Shown: piece by piece, positions 1 to 7,973 of the stretch | Position numbering within the stretch: position 1 is the first letter of the stretch | Layout: each line of letters opens with the position of its first letter | Assembly (NCBI RefSeq): GCF_000613925.1 | Contig: NZ_BAJX01000007.1 | Location: 87,777 to 151,776 of the forward strand | Origin: Prevotella histicola JCM 15637 = DNF00424 | GTDB lineage: Bacteria > Bacteroidota > Bacteroidia > Bacteroidales > Bacteroidaceae | Direction of reading: 5' to 3' | Length of the DNA stretch: 64,000 nt | The notes under the pieces: model-generated | What the model was told of the DNA's origin: nothing | The model's database searches: none | Seen by the model: the letters and a program-made list of their open reading frames with translations, nothing else | Position numbers and translations under genes: made by a program

Positions 1-742
1 AGACGTTATAGTTATCGAGTAAGAGCTCATAAGCCTTGTGTAGGCTCGACTTTGGCTTACCATATCCATCGGCAAGGGTATCCTGACTGATAAGAACAGT
101 GCGCCGTTCGCGCCCTTCTTGTCGGTCGTCAATCCATCGAATGACAGGCATGAGATAGTGGAAGATAGCCTTTTCAATGAGTCGGTGCTCCCCGTGGAAG
201 TGGATGGCTTGGGTATAATGCTCGCTAAAGAGGTCGAATGTGTGCACAATCGGGTCTTCATCGCCGAAGAGTCCGAATACTTTTAGTTGCTCTTCCTCGG
301 TCACTTGCGCAAAACATTGCTCTGTCATTTCCTTGTATTCCTTAACCAATGCCTTGGTGACAATGACTTCCTTTTCTCCATCCTGTCGTTCATTCTGATA
401 CACCTGCTTACCCATCATGTTGCTTTCGGTGATGGTTGATCCCATCTGAAAGGCTGGATTGACAAAGATACGGTCTACACCGTAGAGCATCTCTGTGTAC
501 ATTCCACCCATTGAAGTACCAATGATAAGGTCTGGATTCTCTGTCTTTACAAGGTTACGCAACAGCTCCATCGCCTCTTCGGGATGTATTGGGAGGTCGG
601 GAGCAATGACTGTTGCCTGTGGCATATAGTCACGAAGAATCTGTGCAGTGTGGGTTGATCCGGCTGACATGAAGCCGTGTACATAGATGATTTTCTTCCC
701 TACCATGAGGTTGGGGAAGGTCTTTTTATATTGATTTTCCAT
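1..742 (-). CDS. YqiA/YcfP-like alpha/beta hydrolase, 3' end outside window
   Basis: The reading frame opens at an ATG at 742 and runs leftward off the window, so only the first 247 codons are visible. Translation shows an alpha/beta-hydrolase start: a beta strand leading into VHGFMSAGS (residues 21-29, oxyanion region) and the nucleophile elbow GTSMGG with Ser77. This matches the YqiA/YcfP (UPF0227) esterase-like family, whose members are normally about 180-200 residues. This one is longer and keeps going after residue 247, so it carries an extra C-terminal part I cannot identify. It starts 10 nt after the stop of dgt on the same strand and is probably cotranscribed with it. The substrate is unknown. 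The family call is fairly safe; the function is not. Confidence 0.7.
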   Translation of the reverse strand, partial: MENQYKKTFPNLMVGKKIIYVHGFMSAGSTHTAQILRDYMPQATVIAPDLPIHPEEAMELLRNLVKTENPDLIIGTSMGGMYTEMLYGVDRIFVNPAFQMGSTITESNMMGKQVYQNERQDGEKEVIVTKALVKEYKEMTEQCFAQVTEEEQLKVFGLFGDEDPIVHTFDLFSEHYTQAIHFHGEHRLIEKAIFHYLMPVIRWIDDRQEGRERRTVLISQDTLADGYGKPKSSLHKAYELLLDNYNV

Positions 743-752
743 TTAAAACTCC

Positions 753-2090
753 TTAAATGATGGGCAAACTGATGCCGTTTATCTTCTGATAGATGTCCAA
801 AGCGTAGATGTCTGTCATGCCACTTATATAATCGATGACAGCCATGATACGTGTTTCAAGATCAGGACTCTGTATGTCGTACTGACTTGAGAAGCGTCGA
901 ATGAGCTGTTGACTATGGAAGTGTTCTGGGTTAACGGCAGCTCCGATGAGGTCATTCATGAGCGTTTCCATGATCTTATAACCCGATAATTCCACGTCAA
1001 GGACCGTCTTACTGCGATAAATCTCCCTTACAGAAACTTCTGCACAATGCTTGTAAGCCTTGCAAGGAAGCTCGGAGATATGCTTGATAAGCGATCCTTC
1101 GAAGGTTCCTTGTAGTATTTCTTGTTCATGTTCGACGAAAGCATTGACGCATTCTGCCTCCAATAATCCTACTGCACATGCTCGGAAGTAAACCACCTGT
1201 TCGTTCTTGTCGGTCACACCTTCGTCTTCTATGCGTTGACGGATGCTCCTTTTGGTCTCTTCATCGAAGAATCCCAGTAGCAATTCTGCCGTTTCTTCGA
1301 AAGAAAGAAGCTTCAGTTTATGAGCATCTTCAATATCCATTATCTCGTAACAGATATCATCTGCAGCTTCCATAAGATATACTAATGGGTGGCGAACATA
1401 GCGTATTCCTTCCTCTGTGTGCTCCTTTTCGATGATACCCAGCTCGTCGGCAATCTTCTTATAGGTGTCTTCCTCCGTCGAGAAGAAGCCAAATTTACCA
1501 TGTTTCCCCGCAAAAGCAGAGCTGAAAGGGTACTTCACGATGCTTGCCAATGTGGTATAGGTCATAACAAAACCACCCTCACGACGCCCTAAGAAGCGAT
1601 GTGTTAGCAAACGAAAGGCATTGGCATTTCCCTCGAAATGGGTTATATCATCCCAGAATCGTTTGCTGACTTTTTCCTTTAAGCAGGCTCCTGGACCTTC
1701 GGTAAAGAAAGATTGGATAGCTTTCTCACCACTATGTCCGAAGGGAGGGTTGCCCATGTCATGTGCATAGCATGCCGTTTGTACGATGGTTCCAATCTCT
1801 TCAAAGAGCGTACCACGCAGTTCTGGATGTTTTTTCATCAGCTTACGTGCCACGTCATCACCCAAAGACTTACCCAGTGAAGCTACTTCAAGGGAGTGAG
1901 TCAGGCGATTATGCACGAAGATACTACCTGGAAGTGGGAAGACTTGAGTCTTGTTCTGTAGTCTTCGGAAGGGTGCTGAATAGATAAGACGGTCACTGTC
2001 ACGCTTAAATTCAGAGCGATCATCGTGTCGAAGAGCATGCCGGTCTTCCTGTCCGAGCCGTTTATTGGATATGAGTTGTTGCCAGTTCAT
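753..2090 (-). CDS. dgt: dGTP triphosphohydrolase (HD domain)
   Basis: Cytosolic deoxyguanosinetriphosphate triphosphohydrolase, which cleaves dGTP to deoxyguanosine and tripolyphosphate and so tunes dNTP pools. The 445-residue product has the family's N-terminal signature SAPFRRLQNKTQVFP, then HNRLTHSLEVA and the metal-binding HD motif in YAHDMGNPPFGHSGE (about residues 107-121). A later EAADDICYEIMDIEDA segment supplies the distal Asp typical of the family. Length agrees with bacterial dNTPases of the dgt type. The start at 2090 (MNWQQL) is just downstream of a leftward promoter box at 2152-2159. It is divergent from dut, so two dNTP-sanitising enzymes lie back to back, and the yqiA-like gene follows 10 nt after its stop. 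Confidence 0.93.
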   Translation of the reverse strand: MNWQQLISNKRLGQEDRHALRHDDRSEFKRDSDRLIYSAPFRRLQNKTQVFPLPGSIFVHNRLTHSLEVASLGKSLGDDVARKLMKKHPELRGTLFEEIGTIVQTACYAHDMGNPPFGHSGEKAIQSFFTEGPGACLKEKVSKRFWDDITHFEGNANAFRLLTHRFLGRREGGFVMTYTTLASIVKYPFSSAFAGKHGKFGFFSTEEDTYKKIADELGIIEKEHTEEGIRYVRHPLVYLMEAADDICYEIMDIEDAHKLKLLSFEETAELLLGFFDEETKRSIRQRIEDEGVTDKNEQVVYFRACAVGLLEAECVNAFVEHEQEILQGTFEGSLIKHISELPCKAYKHCAEVSVREIYRSKTVLDVELSGYKIMETLMNDLIGAAVNPEHFHSQQLIRRFSSQYDIQSPDLETRIMAVIDYISGMTDIYALDIYQKINGISLPII

Positions 2091-2151
2091 TGTCTTTGAA
2101 TGCTGTTTGAGGGGGATTAAAGAATTGATATCAGCCTTGGAAAGCCGCTCG

Positions 2152-2159
2152 CAAAAGTA
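2152..2159 (-). promoter_or_regulatory. -7 promoter box for dgt
   Basis: On the minus strand this reads TACTTTTG, matching the Bacteroidetes -7 consensus TAnnTTTG, about 60 nt before the dgt start. No convincing -33 TTTG was found at the usual distance. Confidence 0.5.
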
Positions 2160-2222
2160 ATTAAAATTGGCTAAAAACGGGCTTTTTACAATGAAAAATT
2201 CAGCAATGTGGCATTAATTGTT

Positions 2223-2230
2223 TAATTTTG
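2223..2230 (+). promoter_or_regulatory. -7 promoter box for dut
   Basis: TAATTTTG matches the Bacteroidetes TAnnTTTG box and ends 17 nt before the dut ATG, which implies a very short leader. The dut-TPR-DUF4292-envC run has no other clear promoter inside it. Confidence 0.6.
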
Positions 2231-2247
2231 CACCTTATTAAATAGCG

Positions 2248-2685
2248 ATGATAAAGATAAAAGTAATCAATAAAGGGCATCAGCAACTTCCTGCTTATGC
2301 CACTTCACAGAGCGCAGGAATGGACCTTCGCGCTAATATTGACGAGAAGATCGTGTTGCATCCCATGGAACGTAGGCTTATACCGACAGGATTATACATA
2401 GCACTTCCTGCTGGTTATGAGGCTCAAGTACGCCCTCGTAGCGGTTTAGCATTGAAACATGGGCTCACAGTATTGAACTCTCCAGGTACGATAGATGCTG
2501 ATTACCGGGGTGAAATCATGGTATTACTTATCAATTTCTCGGATGAAGACTTCATTATTAATGATGGTGAACGCATTGCACAGATGGTCATTGCACGTCA
2601 TGAGCAAGGAGAATTCATAGAAGTAGAGGAACTTGATGAGACTGAACGTGGTACTGGTGGATACGGACATACGGGCGTAAAATAA
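2248..2685 (+). CDS. dut: dUTP diphosphatase
   Basis: Trimeric dUTPase, converting dUTP to dUMP and pyrophosphate; this keeps uracil out of DNA and supplies dUMP for thymidylate. At 145 residues it is standard length. All five conserved motifs are visible: AGMDLRA (I), PRSGLA (II), [11 protein letters not shown] with the catalytic Asp (III), ERIAQMVI (IV) and the C-terminal [10 protein letters not shown] (V) that closes over the nucleotide. It is the first gene of a rightward cluster; the next gene starts 43 nt later. Being divergent from dgt makes a nucleotide-pool housekeeping pair. Confidence 0.96.
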   Translation: MIKIKVINKGHQQLPAYATSQSAGMDLRANIDEKIVLHPMERRLIPTGLYIALPAGYEAQVRPRSGLALKHGLTVLNSPGTIDADYRGEIMVLLINFSDEDFIINDGERIAQMVIARHEQGEFIEVEELDETERGTGGYGHTGVK

Positions 2686-2728
2686 CAAAAGAAGGGTAAA
2701 AGGAATATTTGTTAAGGTCATACATTTG

Positions 2729-4450
2729 ATGAAAGTACGAACTAATTTAAGCAAAGTCGTCCTGACGATCGTGTTGTTAGGAGGCTCTTTAGGACTGCAT
2801 GCAGAAGACTATGATAGCTTGCAGAGCTATAACTATTTCTTCTTAGAAGGCGTTCGACAGCAAGAGATGGGTAATCTTACGGCTGCGTTCGACCTGCTTC
2901 GTCATGCTCGTGACCTTAATCCTAACGCCCCAGAGGTGTATTATCTGTTGGCACCTTACTATGTTGACCTGAAAGATGACACCCGTTCACGCGCTTATTA
3001 TGAACGTGCTGCTACATTAGACCCAGAGAACTCCAGTTATATTGAGAAGCTTGGACAGCTTTATGTCTCACAGAAAGACTATCCAAATGCTATCAATGCT
3101 TACGAAAAACTCTATGCTTTGAACAAAGCTCGTGTGGATGTTCTGCAGATTCTCTACCAACTTTATGGCTCACAGAACGAGTTTCAACAGATGATTAACG
3201 TCCTCAACCGTATAGAAGTACTTGAAGGTAGCAGTGAACAGATATCCCTTAGCAAGATGCAAATCTATGAACAGATGGGCGAAAAGCGTAAGGAGTATGA
3301 TGAGTTGAAGTCACTTGTTGATTCACATCCGCTGGATTTGAATTATAAAGTCATGTTCGGCAACTGGCTTTTACAGAACGGTAAGAAGAAAGAAGCAGTC
3401 AAGTTGTACCGCAATGTACTGAAGGAAGAACCGACGAATGCCCTGGCTAAGTTGTCATTATTGGATTATTATCGTACGATAGGAGACCAAGCTACTGTGG
3501 ATGTCATCACACAAGAGCTGCTACAATCACCTAAAACGGAGAAAGAAACAAAGATAGCTTTGCTCCGACAGGTTATCTCTTCGAATCAACAAGCAAATGT
3601 TTCGGACAGTGCAGAGGTGATGAAACTCTTCTCACAAGCGCTGTCTGTGCCACAGACAGATGCTGACATCCTGATGATGAAAGCTGCTTATATGTCATTA
3701 AAGAAGATGCCGAAGGCTGAAATCAACCGTGTTTATGAACAAGCTATAGATGTTGAACCTGATAATTCACGTGCTCGTATAGCGTTGATACAGAACATTT
3801 GGGATACAGGAGACTATGATAAGGTCATTGCTATCTGCCGACCTGCACAGGAATATAACCCTGAAGAGATGGTTTTCTATTACTTTCAGGGTATGGCACA
3901 GTATCAGAAGCATGAAAATGATGCAGCATTGCAGACCTTCAGGAAGGGTGTTAGTCAGATAAAAGCAGACAGTAATCCTGATGTTGTTTCGGACTTTTAT
4001 GCCTTGATGGGCGAGATTCTTCATGAAAAAGGTCGTCTTGCAGAGTCTTTTCAGGCTTACGACAGCTGTCTACAATGGAAACCTGACAACATAGCTGCGA
4101 TGAATAACTATGCTTATTACCTCAGTGAGGCAAACAAAGACTTGCCAAAAGCTGAGCAATTGAGCTACAAAACGATAAAAGCAGAGCCGAATAACAGTAC
4201 ATTCCTTGATACTTATGCTTGGATTCTCTTCCAACAGAAGCGTTATGAGGAAGCTAAAATTTATATAGATCAAGCTATTCGCAGTGATTCAACACTTACA
4301 GGAGTAGTAAAAGAGCATGCTGGTGACATCTATGCCATGACTGGAGACATTGATAAAGCACTTGAGTTCTGGCAGCAATCTCTCAAAGGTGGCAATCAAA
4401 GTGCAGTACTAAAGAAGAAGATACAACTAAAGAAATACGTAGCAAAATGA
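2729..4450 (+). CDS. TPR-repeat envelope protein
   Basis: A 573-residue protein made almost entirely of tetratricopeptide repeats. An N-terminal signal peptide (hydrophobic VVLTIVLLGGSLGLHAE near residues 10-26) sends it to the envelope. TPR signatures such as EVYYLLAPYYVDL, NYAYYLSEANKDLPKAEQ and FLDTYAWILFQQKRYEEA are regularly spaced. I chose ATG at 2729 rather than the in-frame TTG just before it. It overlaps the next gene by 4 nt (ATGA), implying translational coupling with a DUF4292 lipoprotein and an EnvC-like activator. In Bacteroidetes this trio recurs together, so a role in cell-wall or outer-membrane assembly is likely by context, but the direct partner is not shown. Confidence 0.85.
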   Translation: MKVRTNLSKVVLTIVLLGGSLGLHAEDYDSLQSYNYFFLEGVRQQEMGNLTAAFDLLRHARDLNPNAPEVYYLLAPYYVDLKDDTRSRAYYERAATLDPENSSYIEKLGQLYVSQKDYPNAINAYEKLYALNKARVDVLQILYQLYGSQNEFQQMINVLNRIEVLEGSSEQISLSKMQIYEQMGEKRKEYDELKSLVDSHPLDLNYKVMFGNWLLQNGKKKEAVKLYRNVLKEEPTNALAKLSLLDYYRTIGDQATVDVITQELLQSPKTEKETKIALLRQVISSNQQANVSDSAEVMKLFSQALSVPQTDADILMMKAAYMSLKKMPKAEINRVYEQAIDVEPDNSRARIALIQNIWDTGDYDKVIAICRPAQEYNPEEMVFYYFQGMAQYQKHENDAALQTFRKGVSQIKADSNPDVVSDFYALMGEILHEKGRLAESFQAYDSCLQWKPDNIAAMNNYAYYLSEANKDLPKAEQLSYKTIKAEPNNSTFLDTYAWILFQQKRYEEAKIYIDQAIRSDSTLTGVVKEHAGDIYAMTGDIDKALEFWQQSLKGGNQSAVLKKKIQLKKYVAK

Positions 4451-5355
4451 AAACAAATAAGATATTAATAACAGGAATGACAGTCCTTTTACTGGCTTCC
4501 TGTGGCACTCATAAGACTGTTGTCAAACAAAAAGATGTGAAGGTTGAACAGGGTAATGCAACTCTTCCAAGTACCAAAAGCAGTACCAATCAGAAGCTAA
4601 TCTTTGTTCAGCGTGTGGCAGATCAGGCTCTTTATCAGAAGAACTTGGTGTCAAACCTTACCTTTACACTCAATGATGGGCATAAAGACATCACAGTTCC
4701 AGGTATTCTTCACATGCGTAAGGATGAGGTAATACGGCTTCAGCTGCTCATACCTATCATCCGTAGTGAGGTAGGACGTATGGAATTCACGAAAGATTAT
4801 GTGCTTTTCATTGACCGAATACACAAGCAATACGTCAAGGCAAACTATAATGAGGTGGCTTTCTTACGTGATAATGGAATCAACTTCTACTCCCTTCAAT
4901 CTCTATTCTGGAACCAATTGTTCATTCCAGGACAGCAACGTGTGAACGAAAGCAGCCTGTCTGCGTTTGACGTAGACCTTGCTACGTTGGCAAATAGTAG
5001 TAATTCAACAACTGCAGTGACGTTAAAAGACGGCAAAATGACCTATCGCTGGATGGCACAGACGCTTTCAGGGCTAATCAGTGAGGCTCGGGCACAGTAT
5101 GTTAGTCCGTCTCACGGCGTGTCAACACTTACGTGGAAGTATGGAAATTTCCAACCATTTGGATCAAAGAAGTTCCCTGCACGCCATGAACTGACTATAG
5201 AAACGGATGCAACTAAGCAGAAGAAAACGTTCAAAGCAACCTTTGAAATGGATGGCTTCAGCGATGCAAGTGATTGGGAAACCATCACTACACCATCAGA
5301 TAAGTACACAAAAGTGAGTGTAGAAGAAATCCTTCGCAAATTAACGAACATGTAA
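4447..5355 (+). CDS. DUF4292 family lipoprotein
   Basis: A 302-residue predicted lipoprotein. A short hydrophobic signal ends in the lipobox LLASCG, with Cys19 as the lipidated residue. The body resembles the DUF4292 family of Bacteroidetes: beta-rich, with segments such as ITVPGILHMRKDEVIRLQL and YVLFIDRIHKQYVKANY that recall LolB/LolA-like lipid-binding folds. The family has no established function; a lipid or lipoprotein carrier role is only an inference from that resemblance. It overlaps the upstream TPR gene by 4 nt and abuts the downstream envC-like gene with no gap (stop ends at 5355, next ATG at 5356), so the three are almost certainly one translationally coupled unit. Confidence 0.8.
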   Translation: MKTNKILITGMTVLLLASCGTHKTVVKQKDVKVEQGNATLPSTKSSTNQKLIFVQRVADQALYQKNLVSNLTFTLNDGHKDITVPGILHMRKDEVIRLQLLIPIIRSEVGRMEFTKDYVLFIDRIHKQYVKANYNEVAFLRDNGINFYSLQSLFWNQLFIPGQQRVNESSLSAFDVDLATLANSSNSTTAVTLKDGKMTYRWMAQTLSGLISEARAQYVSPSHGVSTLTWKYGNFQPFGSKKFPARHELTIETDATKQKKTFKATFEMDGFSDASDWETITTPSDKYTKVSVEEILRKLTNM

Positions 5356-7338
5356 ATGAAACGACTTTTTTTATCTTTTCTATTATTGATAACGTGCTTG
5401 CTGACGACATTTGGGCAGCATTCAAAGCGAAATAAGGGCTCAAAGAAGAGTCTAACAGTACAATCTGTGCAGCAAAAGCAGACGAAAAACGGGACGAAGA
5501 CTGCTGTTGCTGCTGTAAAGGACACCAAGAATCAACCTGTAAAAGGCAATGGAAAGGCTGATAAGAATCAACCTGTCACCAACCGTAAGGGGCATTCTGC
5601 AACTGCAACGAAAGCCCAGCAGCCGACGAATGATACCCATCAGCAGGTTAATAAGAAAGGACAAGCTGTTAATGGGAAGGTAAATGGGAAGAATGTGCGT
5701 GGTGGAAAGCATGGCACAAAGGCTCCCAGATATGTTACAACAGAGGAAATCAAAGGTCTACAGAGGCAGAATCAACAGATTCAGAAGGAGATTTCTGAGC
5801 ACGAAGAAGAGATGAAAGTCAAGCAGAAGGACGTAGAAACCCGTCTGCAGAAGATTGTTCGTCTTGACACAGAGATTGGTCAGCATCAGAGAACGATTGA
5901 TACAATTGCCACAGATATTAAAGGATTGGATAATAATATTGGTATATTGAAAAGTCAATTGGTGTCTTTAGAGGCTCAACTTGGTGAGCGTCGTTCTCGT
6001 TTTATCCGTTCCATGCGTTATATGGCACGCCATCGAAGTATCCAAGACAAGCTGATGTTCGTGTTTTCTGCAAAGAGTCTGACGCAGATGTATCGTCGTT
6101 TGCGTTTCGTTCGTGAGTATGCTGCTTATCAACGGGCACAAGGAGAGCAGTTACAAGCTAAACAACGTCAGGTGGATGAGAAGCATAATCAGCTGCAACA
6201 GGTACGTGGTCACAAGAGTAACCTGCTTTATAAAGACCGTATAGTACATGCTCAGATGGAGCATAAGCGTGTAGAACAGCAGAATGTTGTTGCTACTTTG
6301 CAACAGGATCAGAAGGTCCTTCAGGGTGTGATAGCACAACGCAGACAACAGCAGCAAGCGTTGAATGCACAGATTGACCGACTCATTCAGATTGAAATAC
6401 AGAAGGCTCGTGCCCGTGCAATAGCTGAAGCTCGTGCGCAAGCTGCCGCCCGTGCTGCTGCAGCAAAGAAGCGTGCGGAGGAGATTGCACGCAAGAAAGC
6501 GGCTGCAGAGGCGGCTGCTCGGGAGAATGCACGTCGTATTGCAGAGGCTAAAGCACGTGAGGAGAAGGCTAAAGCTGAGGCTCGTGCTGCTGCAGCAGCA
6601 GCCGAACGTGCGCGTCAAGAGGCTGCTGCTCGTGCTGCTGCAGCCCGTGCTGCCGCTGAGAAAACCCGTCAGGAAGCAGCCCAGAAGGAACGTGCTGCAG
6701 CCCGTGAGCGTGCCATTCGCAAGGCAGAACAGCAGGAAGCAGCTGCTAAGGATGCTATGGCAAAGGCGGAAGCAAAGGCAAATGCAGCTCAGGCACGTGC
6801 CGATCAAGTTGCTCGTGAGGCTGAATCGAATCGTATTGCAGCTGAACGTAAGGCGGCAGCTGACCGTGAACGTGCAGCCAGAGAGACTGCTGCTGCACAG
6901 GCTTCGTCTGCTAATGATGACATGCTGACCTCTGCTGACCGTGCTTTGACGGGTAGTTTCGCTAATAATCGTGGTCGTTTGCCAATGCCAATGTCTGGTC
7001 ATATCGTAAGCCATTTTGGGCAATATGATGTTGCAGGTATGTCGAATGTGCGTTTGAGCAATGACGGTATCAATATCAAGGGAGCACCGGGCAGTGCTGT
7101 TCGCAGCGTCTTTATGGGAGAAGTGAGCGGTGTGTTTATGGCAGGAGGTGTAAGTGTGGTTATGATTCGTCATGGTATCTACATCACTGTTTATGCTAAT
7201 CTCGGTTCAGTCAGTGTGGGTCGAGGACAGAAAGTGGGTACTGGTCAGACCATCGGAACCGTTGGTAAGGGTGGAATCCTGCAGTTCCAGCTGAGAAAAG
7301 AGACTGCTAAACTGAACCCAGAACAGTGGTTGCGGTAA
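5356..7338 (+). CDS. EnvC-like murein hydrolase activator (degenerate LytM)
   Basis: A 660-residue secreted protein with a signal peptide (LFLSFLLLITCLLTTFG). After a basic, low-complexity stretch come a long coiled coil (about residues 130-340), a very Ala/Arg/Glu-rich helical linker (about 345-520) and a C-terminal M23/LytM domain (about 540-660). The LytM domain has lost catalytic residues: the usual H-x-G-x-D segment reads NDGINIKG and the usual HxH reads ILQFQLR. That pattern fits EnvC/NlpD-type proteins, which activate amidases for daughter-cell separation instead of cutting peptidoglycan. The Ala-rich linker creates long spurious reading frames on both strands. It is the last gene of the dut cluster and is followed by a strong terminator. 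Confidence 0.85.
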   Translation: MKRLFLSFLLLITCLLTTFGQHSKRNKGSKKSLTVQSVQQKQTKNGTKTAVAAVKDTKNQPVKGNGKADKNQPVTNRKGHSATATKAQQPTNDTHQQVNKKGQAVNGKVNGKNVRGGKHGTKAPRYVTTEEIKGLQRQNQQIQKEISEHEEEMKVKQKDVETRLQKIVRLDTEIGQHQRTIDTIATDIKGLDNNIGILKSQLVSLEAQLGERRSRFIRSMRYMARHRSIQDKLMFVFSAKSLTQMYRRLRFVREYAAYQRAQGEQLQAKQRQVDEKHNQLQQVRGHKSNLLYKDRIVHAQMEHKRVEQQNVVATLQQDQKVLQGVIAQRRQQQQALNAQIDRLIQIEIQKARARAIAEARAQAAARAAAAKKRAEEIARKKAAAEAAARENARRIAEAKAREEKAKAEARAAAAAAERARQEAAARAAAARAAAEKTRQEAAQKERAAARERAIRKAEQQEAAAKDAMAKAEAKANAAQARADQVAREAESNRIAAERKAAADRERAARETAAAQASSANDDMLTSADRALTGSFANNRGRLPMPMSGHIVSHFGQYDVAGMSNVRLSNDGINIKGAPGSAVRSVFMGEVSGVFMAGGVSVVMIRHGIYITVYANLGSVSVGRGQKVGTGQTIGTVGKGGILQFQLRKETAKLNPEQWLR

Positions 7339-7375
7339 TTCTTCCAGCCTTTTTTGCGGAATAAATAATAAGGTT

Positions 7376-7420
7376 ATTCTCACGAAAACAGCTCATTTGT
7401 TTTCGTGAGAATATTTTTTT
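7376..7420 (+). terminator. Rho-independent terminator after envC-like gene
   Basis: A 15-bp perfect stem (ATTCTCACGAAAACA with its complement at 7398-7412), 7-nt loop, then a run of T to 7420. It ends the dut-envC transcript. Confidence 0.85.
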
Positions 7421-7495
7421 GCTCTTTACGAAATAGCTTTACACATTTCTTTTGGTATCGAACGGTGTAATGCATGAGATTCTCTTATTTTTGGC

Positions 7496-7669
7496 TTTGT
7501 AACTATTGGATAATCAGAAGGTTACAGATGGGCTTGTAAAAGACGCCCTTTTACCCTTCAAAAGATGCCCTTTTGCACGTCAAAAGGGCACCTTTTACAA
7601 TGCAAAAGGTGCCCTTTTAGAATGTAAAAGAGCCTCTATTGAAATGCTTATGTGTATTTATTATTACAA
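7496..7669 (+). repeat. Five-core 22-nt-period element, copy 1
   Basis: Leader at 7496-7537 begins TTTGTAAC and contains the inverse GTTAC at 7521-7525. Five 15-nt cores follow at 7538, 7560, 7582, 7604 and 7626. Cores 1, 2 and 4 are AAAAGnnGCCCTTTT, core 3 is the reverse complement, and core 5 is degenerate. The 7-nt spacers are ACCCTTC, GCACGTC, ACAATGC and AGAATGT. The tail runs to TTACAA at 7669, one base longer than in the other copies. It lies between the envC-like terminator and the promoter of the acyl-CoA ligase. A 69-codon open frame crosses it, but nothing supports it being a gene. From 7670 to about 7940 I see only AT-rich sequence. Confidence 0.9.
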
Positions 7670-7941
7670 AATAGGTTTTCTATCTCCTTGTTATATGGTA
7701 ACGTTGAGAATCTAAAAACGTGTTAGGAGCTTTGCCGATGGGCAACTATTCTTGGTTACATTGCAATTATCGCCAAGGTGAATAAACTCTTTTTTTTTCT
7801 TTATTTGTGGATGATGCGGCTATCAGTACTTCATAAAAGACTGATCGTTTCATGACTAAAAGCTTCGGATTTCATTGTGCGACAAATATCAGAAATCATG
7901 ATTTAATATCCAAATAATTTCCTTCTTTGCAGAGAAATGTT

Positions 7942-7949
7942 TATATTTG
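7942..7949 (+). promoter_or_regulatory. -7 promoter box for acyl-CoA ligase
   Basis: TATATTTG fits TAnnTTTG and ends 24 nt before the chosen ATG at 7974. This also argues against an upstream TTG start, which would overlap the box. Confidence 0.6.
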
Positions 7950-7973
7950 CAGGTAATAAAAATACATATTATC

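Noticed and set aside
6151..7173. A 340-codon frame antisense to the envC-like gene
   Set aside because: It mirrors the Ala-rich GCT/GCA codon run of the real gene; its translation is Ser/Cys/Leu low-complexity with no family resemblance.
7506..7715. A 69-codon frame after the envC terminator
   Set aside because: It runs through the repeat element; similar frames appear at other copies only because the units lack stops in one frame.
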